Made by a program: the position numbers and the translations under genes
Notes under the pieces: generated by a model
The model's database searches: none
What the model saw: the letters and a program-made list of their open reading frames with translations, nothing else
Told to the model about the DNA's origin: nothing
Source: Bacteroidota bacterium
Lineage (GTDB): Bacteria > Bacteroidota > Bacteroidia > Bacteroidales > FEN-979
Assembly: GCA_026391835.1 (NCBI GenBank)
Contig: JAPLDF010000034.1
Location: 62,001 to 126,000, forward strand
DNA: 64,000 bases
Reading direction: 5' to 3'
Part shown: piece by piece, positions 9,724 to 18,717 of the stretch
How the letters are laid out: each line of letters opens with the position of its first letter
Position numbering within the stretch: position 1 is the first letter of the stretch

Positions 9724-10419
9724 ATGATCAAGGTACAAGGGATTAAAAAGCAGTACAACAATGTCCTGGCGCTCGACATACCGGCCATGGAGATTGCAGC
9801 CGGTGAATCGTTCGGGCTGATCGGCAACAATGGTGCGGGAAAGACCACTTTTTTCCGCCTGATCCTCGACCTGCTTGCGGCCACATCCGGGGCGATCATG
9901 TCGAAGGATATACCGGTATCCCGGTCAGAAGCATGGAAGAAATATACCGGGTCATATCTCGACGAGGGGTTCCTGATCGAATATCTCTCCCCGGCCGAAT
10001 ACTTCGACTTCATCGGCTACCTGCACGGGATGAATGCGTCTGACAACATCAGCTTTTTCAACAGCCTCGACGGTTTTGCCACCGGGGAGCTCTGGGAAAA
10101 CCGGAAGCCCATCCGGACACTTTCACAGGGAAACAAGAGCAAAGTCGGGATCATGGCCGCACTGATGGGAAATCCCCAAATTGTCGTACTTGACGAACCC
10201 TTCGCCCATCTTGACCCGAGTTCACAGATCAGTCTGAAAAGGCTGTTGAAGCGGATCAGTGCCGAACAGCATGTCACGCTGCTGGTTTCAAGTCACGACC
10301 TTGCCCACGTTACAGAGGTGTGCAACCGCATCGTGCTGCTTGAATCGGGCCTGGTGATCAGGGATTTTGCCACGACAACCGACACATTGCGTGAACTGGA
10401 GACTTATTTTACAAGATAA
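9724..10419 (+). CDS. ABC transporter ATP-binding protein
   Basis: A 231-residue nucleotide-binding subunit with Walker A GNNGAGKT (34-41), signature LSQGN (133-137), Walker B VVLDEP (154-159) and switch His191 in SSHD. The signature has Gln in place of the usual Ser of LSGGQ, as in many CcmA-type export ATPases. It energises the permease encoded immediately upstream; substrate unknown. The gene closes the mannosidase-ABC operon and is followed by a 220-bp gap with a new promoter for recX. Confidence 0.93.
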   Translation: MIKVQGIKKQYNNVLALDIPAMEIAAGESFGLIGNNGAGKTTFFRLILDLLAATSGAIMSKDIPVSRSEAWKKYTGSYLDEGFLIEYLSPAEYFDFIGYLHGMNASDNISFFNSLDGFATGELWENRKPIRTLSQGNKSKVGIMAALMGNPQIVVLDEPFAHLDPSSQISLKRLLKRISAEQHVTLLVSSHDLAHVTEVCNRIVLLESGLVIRDFATTTDTLRELETYFTR

Positions 10420-10489
10420 GCCATTAGAAAACTGATCCTCCCGTATCATTTTTTTAATTTCATCTGTTGTTTTTCAGCAATTTTAGCAT

Positions 10490-10497
10490 TACCTTTA
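10490..10497 (+). promoter_or_regulatory. Probable promoter for recX leader ORF/recX/prfB
   Basis: TACCTTTA matches TAnnTTTG at seven of eight positions. A TTG at 10467-10469 lies 20 bp upstream, a normal -33 spacing. The start would fall near 10504, just before the small ORF at 10516. Confidence 0.45.
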
Positions 10498-10515
10498 CAT
10501 ATTATTCCAGGGATT

Positions 10516-10647
10516 ATGATAAACGCACCTTCAGCCAGTTTTGGTCTGACGATTTTTCTTTTTACGATGTGCCAGATCGTACAACCCATGCCCGGAAACC
10601 CTCTTCACTTCTGCGGGCAGTTTAATATCATTTATGTCATGACATGA
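10516..10647 (+). CDS. Small leader ORF (43 aa) overlapping the recX start
   Basis: Begins with ATG at 10516 and encodes 43 residues including MCQIVQPMPGNP. Its stop TGA (10645-10647) overlaps the recX ATG (10644) in an ATGA arrangement, the classic layout of translational coupling. It begins about 12 nt after the predicted transcription start. No family recognised. It could be a regulatory leader peptide, a real small protein, or chance; the middle is hydrophobic but too short to call a membrane segment confidently. Confidence 0.3.
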   Translation: MINAPSASFGLTIFLFTMCQIVQPMPGNPLHFCGQFNIIYVMT

Positions 10648-11132
10648 ATAAACCGGGCACCGACGATTCATTAAAAGACGACCTGGAAGCGATTCTTGCC
10701 AGAATTCAAAACTATTGCGCATACCAGGAACGATGCATCAAGGAGGTTGACAATAAACTCATGCTCTGGAAGGTGTCTGAAGCCAAGATTAAAAAGATCA
10801 AGCTCCAATTGACCAAGGAGGGCTTTATCAACGAAGAACGCTATGCCCGCCTCTTCGTGCGCAGTAAATTCCATGTCAATAAGTGGGGACGAACGAAAAT
10901 CCGGTATGAACTGAAAACCCGGACCATTCCCGAAAACCTGGTCCAAAAGGCAATGGAAGAGATTGGTGAGGATGATTACCTGAGCACCATCCGTGAACTG
11001 ATTCTTAAAAAAATGTCAGAAATAAAAACCTCAAAACATTTGAATATCCGCCAAAAAATCATCACTTTTGTCACAGGTAAAGGATTTGAATTTGACCTCA
11101 TCTTAAAAGTATTAACAGAACTTAAAATCTGA
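10644..11132 (+). CDS. recX: Regulatory protein RecX
   Basis: A 162-residue protein made of the three-helix tandem repeats of the RecX family; the hallmark stretch FINEERYARLFVRSK (about residues 55-69) is followed by GRTKIRYEL. RecX binds RecA filaments and limits or modulates recombinational repair. The usual partner recA is not in this window. The ATG at 10644 overlaps the stop of a 43-codon ORF. The recX stop is one base from the prfB start, so recX and prfB share a transcript. Confidence 0.88.
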   Translation: MNKPGTDDSLKDDLEAILARIQNYCAYQERCIKEVDNKLMLWKVSEAKIKKIKLQLTKEGFINEERYARLFVRSKFHVNKWGRTKIRYELKTRTIPENLVQKAMEEIGEDDYLSTIRELILKKMSEIKTSKHLNIRQKIITFVTGKGFEFDLILKVLTELKI

Positions 11133-11133
11133 C

Positions 11134-12226
11134 ATGGTAGCACCTGACCAGCTAAAAGACCTTCAGACAAGACTTGATGTCTTGAGGAGGTACCTTTGAC
11201 ATCGACAACAAACTTTCCCGGATAGCAGAAGAAGAAGAACTCTCGCAAGCCCCTGACTTCTGGAACAATCCGAAAGCGGCCGAACAGGCGCTGCGGGCGA
11301 TCCGCGATAAAAAACTATGGACAGATGCCTACCTGCTTGCTGTTTCAAGCCGCGATGACCTGCTGATCATGTGGGATTTTTTCATCCAGGGCGAAGGCAC
11401 CGAAGACGAACTCGAAAACAATTACCGGGAAACACTCCGACTGGTTGAGGATCTTGAATTCCGAAACATGCTGAGCGGCGAAGAGGATAAACTTGGTGCC
11501 ATCGTGCAGATCAACTCGGGTGCAGGAGGTACCGAATCGCAGGACTGGGCGGAAATGCTCATGCGCATGTACATCCGTTATGCCGAGCGCAGCAAATTTA
11601 AAATCACCGAAGTCGATTACCAGGAAGGCGATGTAGCCGGGATCAAATCGGTTACACTTGAATTTGACGGCGACTATGCCTATGGTTACCTCAAGGGTGA
11701 AAATGGCGTGCACCGCCTGGTGCGGCTTTCGCCCTTCGACTCCAACCACAAGCGCCATACTTCATTTGCATCGGTCTATGCCTACCCGATCATCAACGAT
11801 GACATCATCATCGAGATCAATCCATCCGACATCAGCTGGGATACCTTCAGAAGCAGCGGCCCCGGCGGGCAGAATGTGAACAAGGTGGAAACCGCGGTGC
11901 GGCTCAAACACGAACCCTCCGGCATTGTGATCGAATGCCAGGAGACACGGTCGCAGGGACAGAACCGCGAAAAAGCACTGAAATTGCTGAAATCGCAACT
12001 TTACGAAATAGAACTGCGCAAGCAGCGCGAGAAGATCAATGTGATCGAGAGCGGTAAGAAAAAGATCGAATGGGGCAGCCAGATCCGCAGCTACGTATTG
12101 CATCCGTATAAAATGGTGAAAGACCTTCGCACCAGCTTTGAAACTTCCGACACCCAGGCTGTGCTTGATGGTGACCTCACTGAATTCATCAAGGCATACC
12201 TGATGGAATACGGGAACGCCGGATAA
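11134..12226 (+). CDS. prfB: Peptide chain release factor 2 (programmed +1 frameshift)
   Basis: RF2 ends translation at UGA and UAA. The gene is in two frames: codons 1-21 (11134-11196) run into an in-frame TGA at 11197-11199, and reading resumes in the +1 frame from 11198 to the stop at 12226. The joined product is 363 residues, the family's normal length. The stop-recognition tripeptide SPF falls at 199-201 and the peptidyl-hydrolysis motif GGQ at 244-246, close to E. coli positions. If the shift were ignored, the gene would be called as starting at 11369 and lose its N-terminal 78 residues. Forms an operon with recX (1-nt gap). Confidence 0.97.
11185..11200 (+). promoter_or_regulatory. prfB programmed frameshift site
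   Basis: AGGAGG (11185-11190), TAC, CTT, TGA C: an internal Shine-Dalgarno-like sequence three bases before the slippery CTT codon, with the RF2 stop TGA followed by C. This is the classic autoregulatory arrangement: low RF2 lets the ribosome slip +1 past UGA and make more RF2. Confidence 0.96.
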
Positions 12227-12249
12227 GCATTGTGCCTGCTAAGCAACAA

Positions 12250-12281
12250 AATCGTAATTCGTAAATCGTAATTCGTAAATC
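12250..12281 (+). repeat. Tandem TCGTAATTCGTAAA units
   Basis: Two copies of the 14-mer TCGTAATTCGTAAA (12252-12279) in the 61-bp gap between prfB and the ArsC-family gene. The unit is the same TCGTAAA type as at 1724-1769 and 56862-56895, here without an inverted arm. Confidence 0.8.
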
Positions 12282-12287
12282 CTGACT

Positions 12288-12632
12288 ATGTTGCGAATAT
12301 ACCATAACCCATCCTGCAAAAAATCACGGGCCGGCCTGAAATTCCTCCAGGAATCAGGACAAAGTTTTGAGGTCATGGAATACCTGAAAAATCCGTTAAC
12401 GGAAAAAGAGCTGGAAAAACTCCTGGTGAAGCTGAATCTTAAACCTGCAGACATCTTGCGCACGCAGGAAGAGTATTACAGGCAGAACCTGAAGGGAAAG
12501 AATTTCGAAGATCATGAATTGGTCAAAATTATCCTGCAGTATCCGAAGCTATTGCAACGTCCTGTTGTAGAGGGGAAATACAAAGCGGTAGTTGGTGATC
12601 CTGTTGAAAATATCATACCCCTGTTAAAATGA
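12288..12632 (+). CDS. ArsC/Spx-family thioredoxin-fold protein
   Basis: A 114-residue protein of the ArsC family: HNPSCKKS near the N-terminus places the redox Cys at residue 10, and QRPVV near residue 94 carries the family arginine. Glutaredoxin-linked arsenate reductases have this layout, but many close homologues (YffB type) have no proven arsenate activity and no ars genes are nearby, so the substrate is open. It sits between prfB and fumC on the same strand, 31 bp before fumC. Confidence 0.85.
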   Translation: MLRIYHNPSCKKSRAGLKFLQESGQSFEVMEYLKNPLTEKELEKLLVKLNLKPADILRTQEEYYRQNLKGKNFEDHELVKIILQYPKLLQRPVVEGKYKAVVGDPVENIIPLLK

Positions 12633-12663
12633 ATCCAGAAAACTAACCATCCAACATTCCACC

Positions 12664-14061
12664 ATGAAAACACGCATCGAAAAAGACACCATGGGACCTA
12701 TCGAGGTTGACATGGACAAATACTGGGGAGCCCAGACACAACGTTCGCTCGGAAATTTCAAAATCGGGGAACCCGGTTCTATGCCCAAAGAGATGATCAG
12801 GGGCATGGCGATCCTGAAAAAGGCGGCTGCCATGGTCAATGCCGACCTGGGGGTGCTTACCGGGGAGAAGAAGGAACTCATTGTGAAAGCTTGCGACGAA
12901 ATCCTGGAGGGAAAGCTGGACGACCAGTTCCCGCTGGTGATCTGGCAAACCGGTTCGGGCACGCAAACCAACATGAACCTCAACGAGGTGATTGCCAACC
13001 GGTCGCATGTACTGCATGGCGGTCTGCTGGGCGGTGAAGGGAAAACCTTTATCCATCCGAATGATGATGTGAACAAATCACAGTCGTCAAATGATACCTT
13101 TCCGGCCGCGATGAGCATCGCTGCATATAAAATGGTTACAGGGGTTACCATCCCGGGCGTTGAACTTCTGAAAGGGACCCTTGCAAAAAAATCCGAGGAA
13201 TTCAGGGAGATCGTTAAAACCGGCCGCACCCACCTCATGGATGCCACGCCACTAACGCTTGGCCAGGAGTTTTCGGGGTACGTTTCACAACTTGAACATG
13301 GGTTGAAAACGCTGCGGAACAGCCTTCCCCACCTCTCGGAACTGGCACTCGGCGGCACCGCTGTCGGCACAGGTTTGAACGCACCAATGGGTTATGACGT
13401 GCTGGTGGCAAAAAAAATCGCCGACCTTACGGGACTGCCATTCGTAACTGCCGACAATAAATTTGAATCGCTTTCGGCACACGATGCCATGGTGGAAACT
13501 TCAGGAGCACTTAAAACACTCGCCGTTAGCCTGATGCACATTGCCTCCAACATACGGATGCTGGCTTCCGGTCCGCGCTGCGGCATCGGCGAACTGATGC
13601 TCCCCGAAAACGAGCCGGGATCAAGCATCATGCCCGGCAAGGTGAACCCTACCCAGCCCGAAGCCATGACCATGGTTTGCGCGCAGGTGCTGGGCAATGA
13701 TGTGGCAATCAACATCGGCGGAATCAGCGGCCATTTTCAGCTGAACGTGTTCAAACCCCTCATGATCTCAAACCTGCTCATGTCGGCACGCCTGCTCGGC
13801 GATGCCTGCGTATCCTTCAACGACAACTGCGCCGTCGGGATCGAACCAAACATGGCTGCCATCAATAAAAACCTGGAAAATTCACTGATGCTGGTTACAG
13901 CCCTCAACCCAATCATCGGGTACGATAATTCTGCCAAAATCGCCAAAAAAGCACACCAGGAACATAAAACCCTGCGGCAGGCGGCCATGGAATCGGGATT
14001 GATCTCAGAGGAGGATTTCAACAGGGCGGTGGATCCGAAGAAGATGGTGGGGCCGAAGTAG
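12664..14061 (+). CDS. fumC: Fumarate hydratase, class II
   Basis: A 465-residue homotetrameric, iron-independent fumarase that interconverts fumarate and L-malate in the citric acid cycle. The superfamily signature [13 protein letters not shown] begins at Gly319, with the catalytic serine in the flexible SS loop. [10 protein letters not shown] and [10 protein letters not shown] substrate-binding motifs are present, and length is standard. Some aspartases and argininosuccinate lyases share the fold, but the GTQTNMN motif and overall match favour fumarase. It converges with the GT39-like gene across a heptamer array. Confidence 0.96.
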   Translation: MKTRIEKDTMGPIEVDMDKYWGAQTQRSLGNFKIGEPGSMPKEMIRGMAILKKAAAMVNADLGVLTGEKKELIVKACDEILEGKLDDQFPLVIWQTGSGTQTNMNLNEVIANRSHVLHGGLLGGEGKTFIHPNDDVNKSQSSNDTFPAAMSIAAYKMVTGVTIPGVELLKGTLAKKSEEFREIVKTGRTHLMDATPLTLGQEFSGYVSQLEHGLKTLRNSLPHLSELALGGTAVGTGLNAPMGYDVLVAKKIADLTGLPFVTADNKFESLSAHDAMVETSGALKTLAVSLMHIASNIRMLASGPRCGIGELMLPENEPGSSIMPGKVNPTQPEAMTMVCAQVLGNDVAINIGGISGHFQLNVFKPLMISNLLMSARLLGDACVSFNDNCAVGIEPNMAAINKNLENSLMLVTALNPIIGYDNSAKIAKKAHQEHKTLRQAAMESGLISEEDFNRAVDPKKMVGPK

Positions 14062-14063
14062 GA

Positions 14064-14119
14064 GTGACAAATAACAAGTGACAAGTGACAAGTGACAAGT
14101 GACGAGTGACAACTGACAA
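14064..14119. repeat. Eight tandem GTGACAA heptamers
   Basis: Eight 7-bp units (GTGACAA with variants ATAACAA, GTGACGA, CTGACAA) fill the gap between the convergent fumC and GT39-like genes. The same unit occurs five times at 62840-62874 inside a coding region. Confidence 0.92.
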
Positions 14120-14139
14120 GTGGACTTGCCGGAGAGGGT

Positions 14140-15690
14140 TTACGGTGAAAAGACCATCTCCTTTTTCAGGTTTTTCATGCGGTAGACAAAGGCCTTTCTG
14201 ACGGTATCCTGCCTACGGGTAATGTAAATGGTATCGGCCGGCTGGATGGTGTCGAACAGGGTGCCGTATAAAGCAACAGGGTCTTCATAGTCATCGCTCA
14301 GGGCGATGTAATAGGCGTCGGAGCCTTTCCGGAGATTGCCATGAATTCGGTTGATCCAATGATATTTATGTATCCGCTCCAGGGTGCCCAGTGCATACAC
14401 AGGCAGACCGGTCTGCCGGCCTGCATAGTAGTCAAGATTCGCGGCAGGAAACCACCTGAAGGTGAAGATCGGGGAGCCTTTTTGCATACGCGCTCGCCGG
14501 GTATCCTGTTTTGCAACCACAGCAAATTTCTCCCCAAGTTGTTTCCAGCCTGTCATGTCGTGTGAAATGTCCTTTACTTTCCACCTTGAAAGCGGGACCC
14601 AGCCGTACCCGATCTGCCCGACGGCTGCCACGGCAACCAGCATCAGCAAAGCCAATGATAACACCAAAGGCCAGGGCACAAGGCGCATTTTTGAATGAGG
14701 ATGCGCCGGTTCCGACAGGTAAGCGGCTGCAATAAGGATGAACCCAAGATAACCGGGACCTGTCCAGTGAGGCAGGGTGCTCCGGAAAAGCGAGAATGAC
14801 ATGAATACCAGCACCAGCGGGACACTGATCCATAGAATGATCCTCCTGTAATCTGCCCGGATGAATTGTCTTCCCCGAATGAGTGCCACGAAGGCCGTAA
14901 TGATGATCACAACATTCACCGGATTGTTGTAGAATATTTCGCCTGCGATCTCTGTCAGAAAATATTGCAGCTGCAGCCCCGACGCTGTGATTCCCACGCG
15001 GTTTTCATGATAAGTAAAACTGATAAAATTATTTTCAATGTTCCACAATACCACGGGCGTGCAGAGCAGCAAATACAGCAGCAGGGCGCCATATGTCTCT
15101 GTCGCCCTGAACCATCGGCGGTTATAAATCAAGATATAGATAAAAACGCCGGTGATTAAAAAAACCGAATGATACTTCGACAACATAGCCAACCCTGCGG
15201 TAACGCCTGCCAGTAGAAGCAACCGCCTGCTTTCGGGCATCAGTTCGCGGTCGGGCAGCGCTTTCAGCGCCAGGAATAATGTAAGCAACCAGAAAACCAC
15301 CTGGGGTGTGTCGGGAAGGATGAAAGTTCCGCTGAGAATAAAACCGTAAAATGAGCCGGTAAAAAGCAAAGCCGCATACAATCCTGTGAGCGGGCCCTTT
15401 ATCTGCCTGCCTATCAGGAACATCAGCCCAGTGCTTATGGTTCCCAGCACGACCGATGCCAGCCGGATAAAAAATTCACTGCTGAAGGTGAGGTTAAACG
15501 TAAAAAGCTGGATCACCAACCCTACCATCGGTGGATGATCGAAATGGCTGAGTGCCGGAAATTCAGCATAAGTCAGGTAATAGACTTCATCATTTCCAAG
15601 CTCGATAAACCCGGCAATAAAACCGCGGACCAGGGCCGACAGAAAGAGCAGAATGAAAAAAGCCCAGTATATTTTACGGTTTGACGGCAT
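14140..15690 (-). CDS. GT39/ArnT-like membrane glycosyltransferase
   Basis: A 516-residue protein with about eleven predicted membrane segments. The first periplasmic loop carries the acidic pair GNDE (Asp34, Glu35) and SHFDHPPMVG (51-60), as in the PMT_2 group of dolichyl- or undecaprenyl-phosphate-sugar transferases. These enzymes move a sugar from a lipid-phosphate donor to an envelope acceptor such as lipid A or a protein. Acceptor and sugar cannot be told from sequence. Followed on the same strand at some distance by no obvious partner; waaA lies 3 kb away, which weakly suits a lipopolysaccharide role. Confidence 0.85.
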   Translation of the reverse strand: MPSNRKIYWAFFILLFLSALVRGFIAGFIELGNDEVYYLTYAEFPALSHFDHPPMVGLVIQLFTFNLTFSSEFFIRLASVVLGTISTGLMFLIGRQIKGPLTGLYAALLFTGSFYGFILSGTFILPDTPQVVFWLLTLFLALKALPDRELMPESRRLLLLAGVTAGLAMLSKYHSVFLITGVFIYILIYNRRWFRATETYGALLLYLLLCTPVVLWNIENNFISFTYHENRVGITASGLQLQYFLTEIAGEIFYNNPVNVVIIITAFVALIRGRQFIRADYRRIILWISVPLVLVFMSFSLFRSTLPHWTGPGYLGFILIAAAYLSEPAHPHSKMRLVPWPLVLSLALLMLVAVAAVGQIGYGWVPLSRWKVKDISHDMTGWKQLGEKFAVVAKQDTRRARMQKGSPIFTFRWFPAANLDYYAGRQTGLPVYALGTLERIHKYHWINRIHGNLRKGSDAYYIALSDDYEDPVALYGTLFDTIQPADTIYITRRQDTVRKAFVYRMKNLKKEMVFSP

Positions 15691-15740
15691 TTTTTAATCA
15701 ATTTTTTGAAAATGTATAATGGCTAAAGTCCCCTCATCCA

Positions 15741-15785
15741 CCTGTCCGCTTGTCCGCCTGTCCGCCTATCCGCCTGTCCCGCCCT
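15741..15785. repeat. Five tandem CCTGTCCG octamers
   Basis: Five 8-bp units (CCTGTCCG and one-base variants) lie at 15741-15780 in the gap between the Nramp stop and the GT39-like start. The same unit forms seven copies at 20007-20062. Confidence 0.9.
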
Positions 15786-15801
15786 GCAAAGTTAGTGATC
15801 C

Positions 15802-17064
15802 TCAAAAGAAACTGAAGAGCAATTTTATATTCAGGAAGACCACGATCGCACCAACGACCAGCAGCATTGCCTTGGTGGAAGTCGTATTGACATACTTCCC
15901 CATCACTTTCTTCGACGAGGTGAGATAGATCTGCAGGAAAATGGTAAATGGCAGCTGTATGCTGAGGATCATCTGCGAAATGATCAATCCCTGGTAAGGA
16001 TTGCTGATCACAAAAATGAGAAGCAGGGCAAGCACCAGCGAAATCAATACGCCCAGTCGTGAATGGCTGTCGTGGATGTCGTAGGGTTCGCCGAATATCC
16101 CGGCAAAAATACTGCCCCCCGCCATGCCTGAGGTGATGGTAGAGGCAATTCCGGCAAATAGGAGCGCAATGCCAAAGACTATGGCAGCATTGTTTCCCAG
16201 CAGCGGCTTCAGGATGCTTTCGGCCTGCTGCAACTCATTCACGGGAGTGCGGTGTATGAAAAATGCCGTGGCTGCCAGAAGGATGATGGCACTGTTGATC
16301 GCCCACCCTATCACCATGGAAAAGAGTGTATCGAACAGTTCGTAGTCCATCTGCCGCATGATCACTTTTTCATCTTCCAGGTTCCACTGGCGGCTCTGGA
16401 TGATTTCGGAATGAAGAAAGAGGTTGTGGGGCATCACCACTGCTCCAAGCACGCTCATGACAATGATCATCGAGCCTTGGGGAATACTGGGTTTCACCCA
16501 CCCGATGCCTGCCTGCACCCAGTTGATGTCGACCAGCGTCAGTTCATATAAGAAGGAGAGGCCGATGATGGATACAAAGGCAATGATGAATTTTTCAATT
16601 TTCTGGTAGGAATTTGTGAACAGCATGATCATCACTAAAATGAAAGCCATGATTGCTCCAGCAGGGATCGGAATGTCAAACAACATGTTGAGCGCAACGG
16701 CAGCACCCAGTATTTCGGCCAGGGATGTAGAGATGGATGCCCCCATGGCAGATATCAGCACGATTCGTGACACCAGCCTTGGCGTATGGATATTGGCGGC
16801 CTCGGAAAGGCACAACCCGGTGGCGATTCCAAGATGTGCCACATTGTGCTGCAGGATGATCAGCATGATGGTTGAGAGGGTGACCATCCAAAGCAACTCA
16901 TACCCGAATTCGGAACCGGCTGCTATGTTTGAAGCCCAGTTGCCCGGATCGATGAACCCAACGGTCACCAGAAGCCCCGGCCCGATATATTTCAGGATGT
17001 CAAGCCCGCCGAAACGGGGTTTGTGGTCACGACGCCTGAGGTCTTTAATGAAATCTAAAAACAT
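15802..17064 (-). CDS. Nramp family divalent metal transporter (MntH-like)
   Basis: A 420-residue, eleven-helix transporter that imports Mn(II)/Fe(II) with protons across the inner membrane. TM1 has DPGN (Asp39, Asn42) and TM6 has AVVMPHN (Ala208, Met211), the four residues that coordinate the metal in Nramp structures. The methionine marks selectivity for transition metals over Mg or Ca. No MntR or Fur box could be identified in the 95 bp upstream, which hold the aquaporin terminator. Confidence 0.92.
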   Translation of the reverse strand: MFLDFIKDLRRRDHKPRFGGLDILKYIGPGLLVTVGFIDPGNWASNIAAGSEFGYELLWMVTLSTIMLIILQHNVAHLGIATGLCLSEAANIHTPRLVSRIVLISAMGASISTSLAEILGAAVALNMLFDIPIPAGAIMAFILVMIMLFTNSYQKIEKFIIAFVSIIGLSFLYELTLVDINWVQAGIGWVKPSIPQGSMIIVMSVLGAVVMPHNLFLHSEIIQSRQWNLEDEKVIMRQMDYELFDTLFSMVIGWAINSAIILLAATAFFIHRTPVNELQQAESILKPLLGNNAAIVFGIALLFAGIASTITSGMAGGSIFAGIFGEPYDIHDSHSRLGVLISLVLALLLIFVISNPYQGLIISQMILSIQLPFTIFLQIYLTSSKKVMGKYVNTTSTKAMLLVVGAIVVFLNIKLLFSFF

Positions 17065-17092
17065 ACAATGCCGGGGTTCAGCTGAATATCAT

Positions 17093-17129
17093 AAAAAAAA
17101 TCGTCCTGCATCTTTTACCGGGATGCAGG
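17093..17129 (-). terminator. Rho-independent terminator after aqpZ
   Basis: On the minus strand, CCTGCATC (17122-17129) and GATGCAGG (17105-17112) form a stem, followed by a run of eight T (17100-17093). It lies 30-65 bp past the aqpZ stop and separates it from the Nramp gene. Confidence 0.85.
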
Positions 17130-17159
17130 GCGATGTACTGTGCGGTAAGGTAAAAAGTG

Positions 17160-17855
17160 TTATTCCTTCTCAAATCCAAATTTCCATACAATGGCAGCCA
17201 GCAGTGCACCAACAATCGGGGCAATGATAAACAGCCACAGTTGCATCAACGCTTTACCGCCGGCAAATATTGCAGGGCCGAGGCTGCGTGCAGGGTTTAC
17301 CGAAGTCCCTGTAACAGGGATCGCGACAAGGTGGATCAGCATCAGCGTAACGCCGATGGCAAGACCGGCCATGGTGCCGTTTCCGAATTTCGAGGTAACT
17401 GCAAGGATGACTAAAAGGAACAGGAAAGTCATCACGGTTTCGATAACGAAAGCGCTCATGGTGTTGTAACCACCAAGGTAACCTTCGCCCCAGCCGTTTG
17501 ACCCGAGGGCCCATTCGCCCATCTGGAAACCAGGCTGGCCGCTGCTGATCAGGTAAAGCACTCCTGCACCAAAAATAGCACCACTGCATTGCGCAATGAT
17601 ATATCCAATGGCATCTTTCACTTCCATTTTACCGGCAGCCAAAACCCCAATGGTAACAGCAGGGTTTATATGACACCCCGAGATGCCTCCGATGGCATAA
17701 GCCATCGCCACAACGGCAAAGCCAAAGGCAATGGATATCCCAAGCAAACCGATGCCGCTCGGGCCTGTTGAACTTATTCCGGCAATTGATGCCGCCCCGC
17801 AACCAAACAACACCAGGCTGAAGGTTCCGATCATTTCTGCGATATACTTTTTCAT
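17160..17855 (-). CDS. aqpZ: Aquaporin Z
   Basis: A 231-residue, six-helix water channel of the MIP family with both half-helix motifs, NPA at 64-66 and 187-189. The selectivity-filter residues are Phe44, His175, Thr184 and Arg190, the AqpZ set for water rather than glycerol. Single gene with its own -7 element upstream and a strong terminator downstream. Confidence 0.95.
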   Translation of the reverse strand: MKKYIAEMIGTFSLVLFGCGAASIAGISSTGPSGIGLLGISIAFGFAVVAMAYAIGGISGCHINPAVTIGVLAAGKMEVKDAIGYIIAQCSGAIFGAGVLYLISSGQPGFQMGEWALGSNGWGEGYLGGYNTMSAFVIETVMTFLFLLVILAVTSKFGNGTMAGLAIGVTLMLIHLVAIPVTGTSVNPARSLGPAIFAGGKALMQLWLFIIAPIVGALLAAIVWKFGFEKE

Positions 17856-17878
17856 AGGCTTTTCTGTTTAAATTTTCC

Positions 17879-17886
17879 CAAAATTA
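17879..17886 (-). promoter_or_regulatory. -7 promoter element for aqpZ
   Basis: The minus strand reads TAATTTTG, a full TAnnTTTG match 24 bp before the aqpZ ATG at 17855. No -33 TTG at usual distance. Confidence 0.5.
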
Positions 17887-18010
17887 AAAAAAATTCAAAT
17901 TGCCCGGGTTGAGGTTGCTTCACAAAAAAATTCAAAGCAAATAGCTACCAGGTAAAAAAAACCTCACATATATTCAGATCCTGCAGCATTAACAACCTGC
18001 AGGGCCTGCA

Positions 18011-18685
18011 TTATTTCTTTGCAGCAAATTTCAGCAGGCCGTATGTCTGCCAGTCTGCATATATGTATTGTGCAATATTCATTGCCGACTGATCAACATA
18101 CTGGGGATCTGTAACCGTTATATCGCCGGTCCATAAAGGATCCTTTGATCCATGGGTATACAGGCTGGCCTTCAGGTTTACAACAGCTGTGGTCGTCCAG
18201 TATCCCCCGGTTGAAACAGCACCGCCATAATAGCCGCCGCCACCGTAGTAACCGCCGCCATAATAGCCACCGCCCCAGTAACCGCCGCCCCAGTAACCGC
18301 CATATCCACCGGTAACATAGGTAGTTTGCGGAACATAACTCTCGGTTTTGTCTGTTCCTTTGTAGGCGAACACAAGGATCGCATCAGCACCCAGGCTGTC
18401 ACATTTCCGTTTGATATCATCAATCGGATATTTGATGTTCGGATTCAGAAAATCAAGAGAACCGATTGCCTTGAGCCCCTGCTTTTCAAAATAGGCATCT
18501 ACAGACTGTTCAAACGGTTTCATGTATTCCAGTTTGTCAAACAATGGCATCACCACCACTTTTGATATCTGCGATTTGTTATCCGGGTTCTTCCAGCTGG
18601 TCAGGGTGACCGGCGAACCACATGAAGTGAACATAAAGGCAGCAACGACCGCCAATAAACCAAAGTAAATTTTTCCTGTTTTCAT
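18011..18685 (-). CDS. Lipoprotein with Gly/Tyr-rich tract
   Basis: A 224-residue protein with a lipobox (FTSC, Cys22). The N-terminal half (VVVMPLFDKLEYMKPFEQ, about 43-60) resembles small envelope lipoproteins with a compact alpha/beta fold. Residues of about 128-160 are a run of YWGGG/YYGGG repeats made almost only of Gly and Tyr. A C-terminal beta-rich part (VVNLKASLYTH, KDPLWTGDI) follows, as in DUF4136-like lipoproteins. Function unknown. The low-complexity tract could be a surface-exposed, self-associating or flexible segment (inference). Single gene. Confidence 0.8.
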   Translation of the reverse strand: MKTGKIYFGLLAVVAAFMFTSCGSPVTLTSWKNPDNKSQISKVVVMPLFDKLEYMKPFEQSVDAYFEKQGLKAIGSLDFLNPNIKYPIDDIKRKCDSLGADAILVFAYKGTDKTESYVPQTTYVTGGYGGYWGGGYWGGGYYGGGYYGGGGYYGGAVSTGGYWTTTAVVNLKASLYTHGSKDPLWTGDITVTDPQYVDQSAMNIAQYIYADWQTYGLLKFAAKK

Positions 18686-18717
18686 AGATTCTGTTTTTGT
18701 TGTAAAGATAATAAAAT

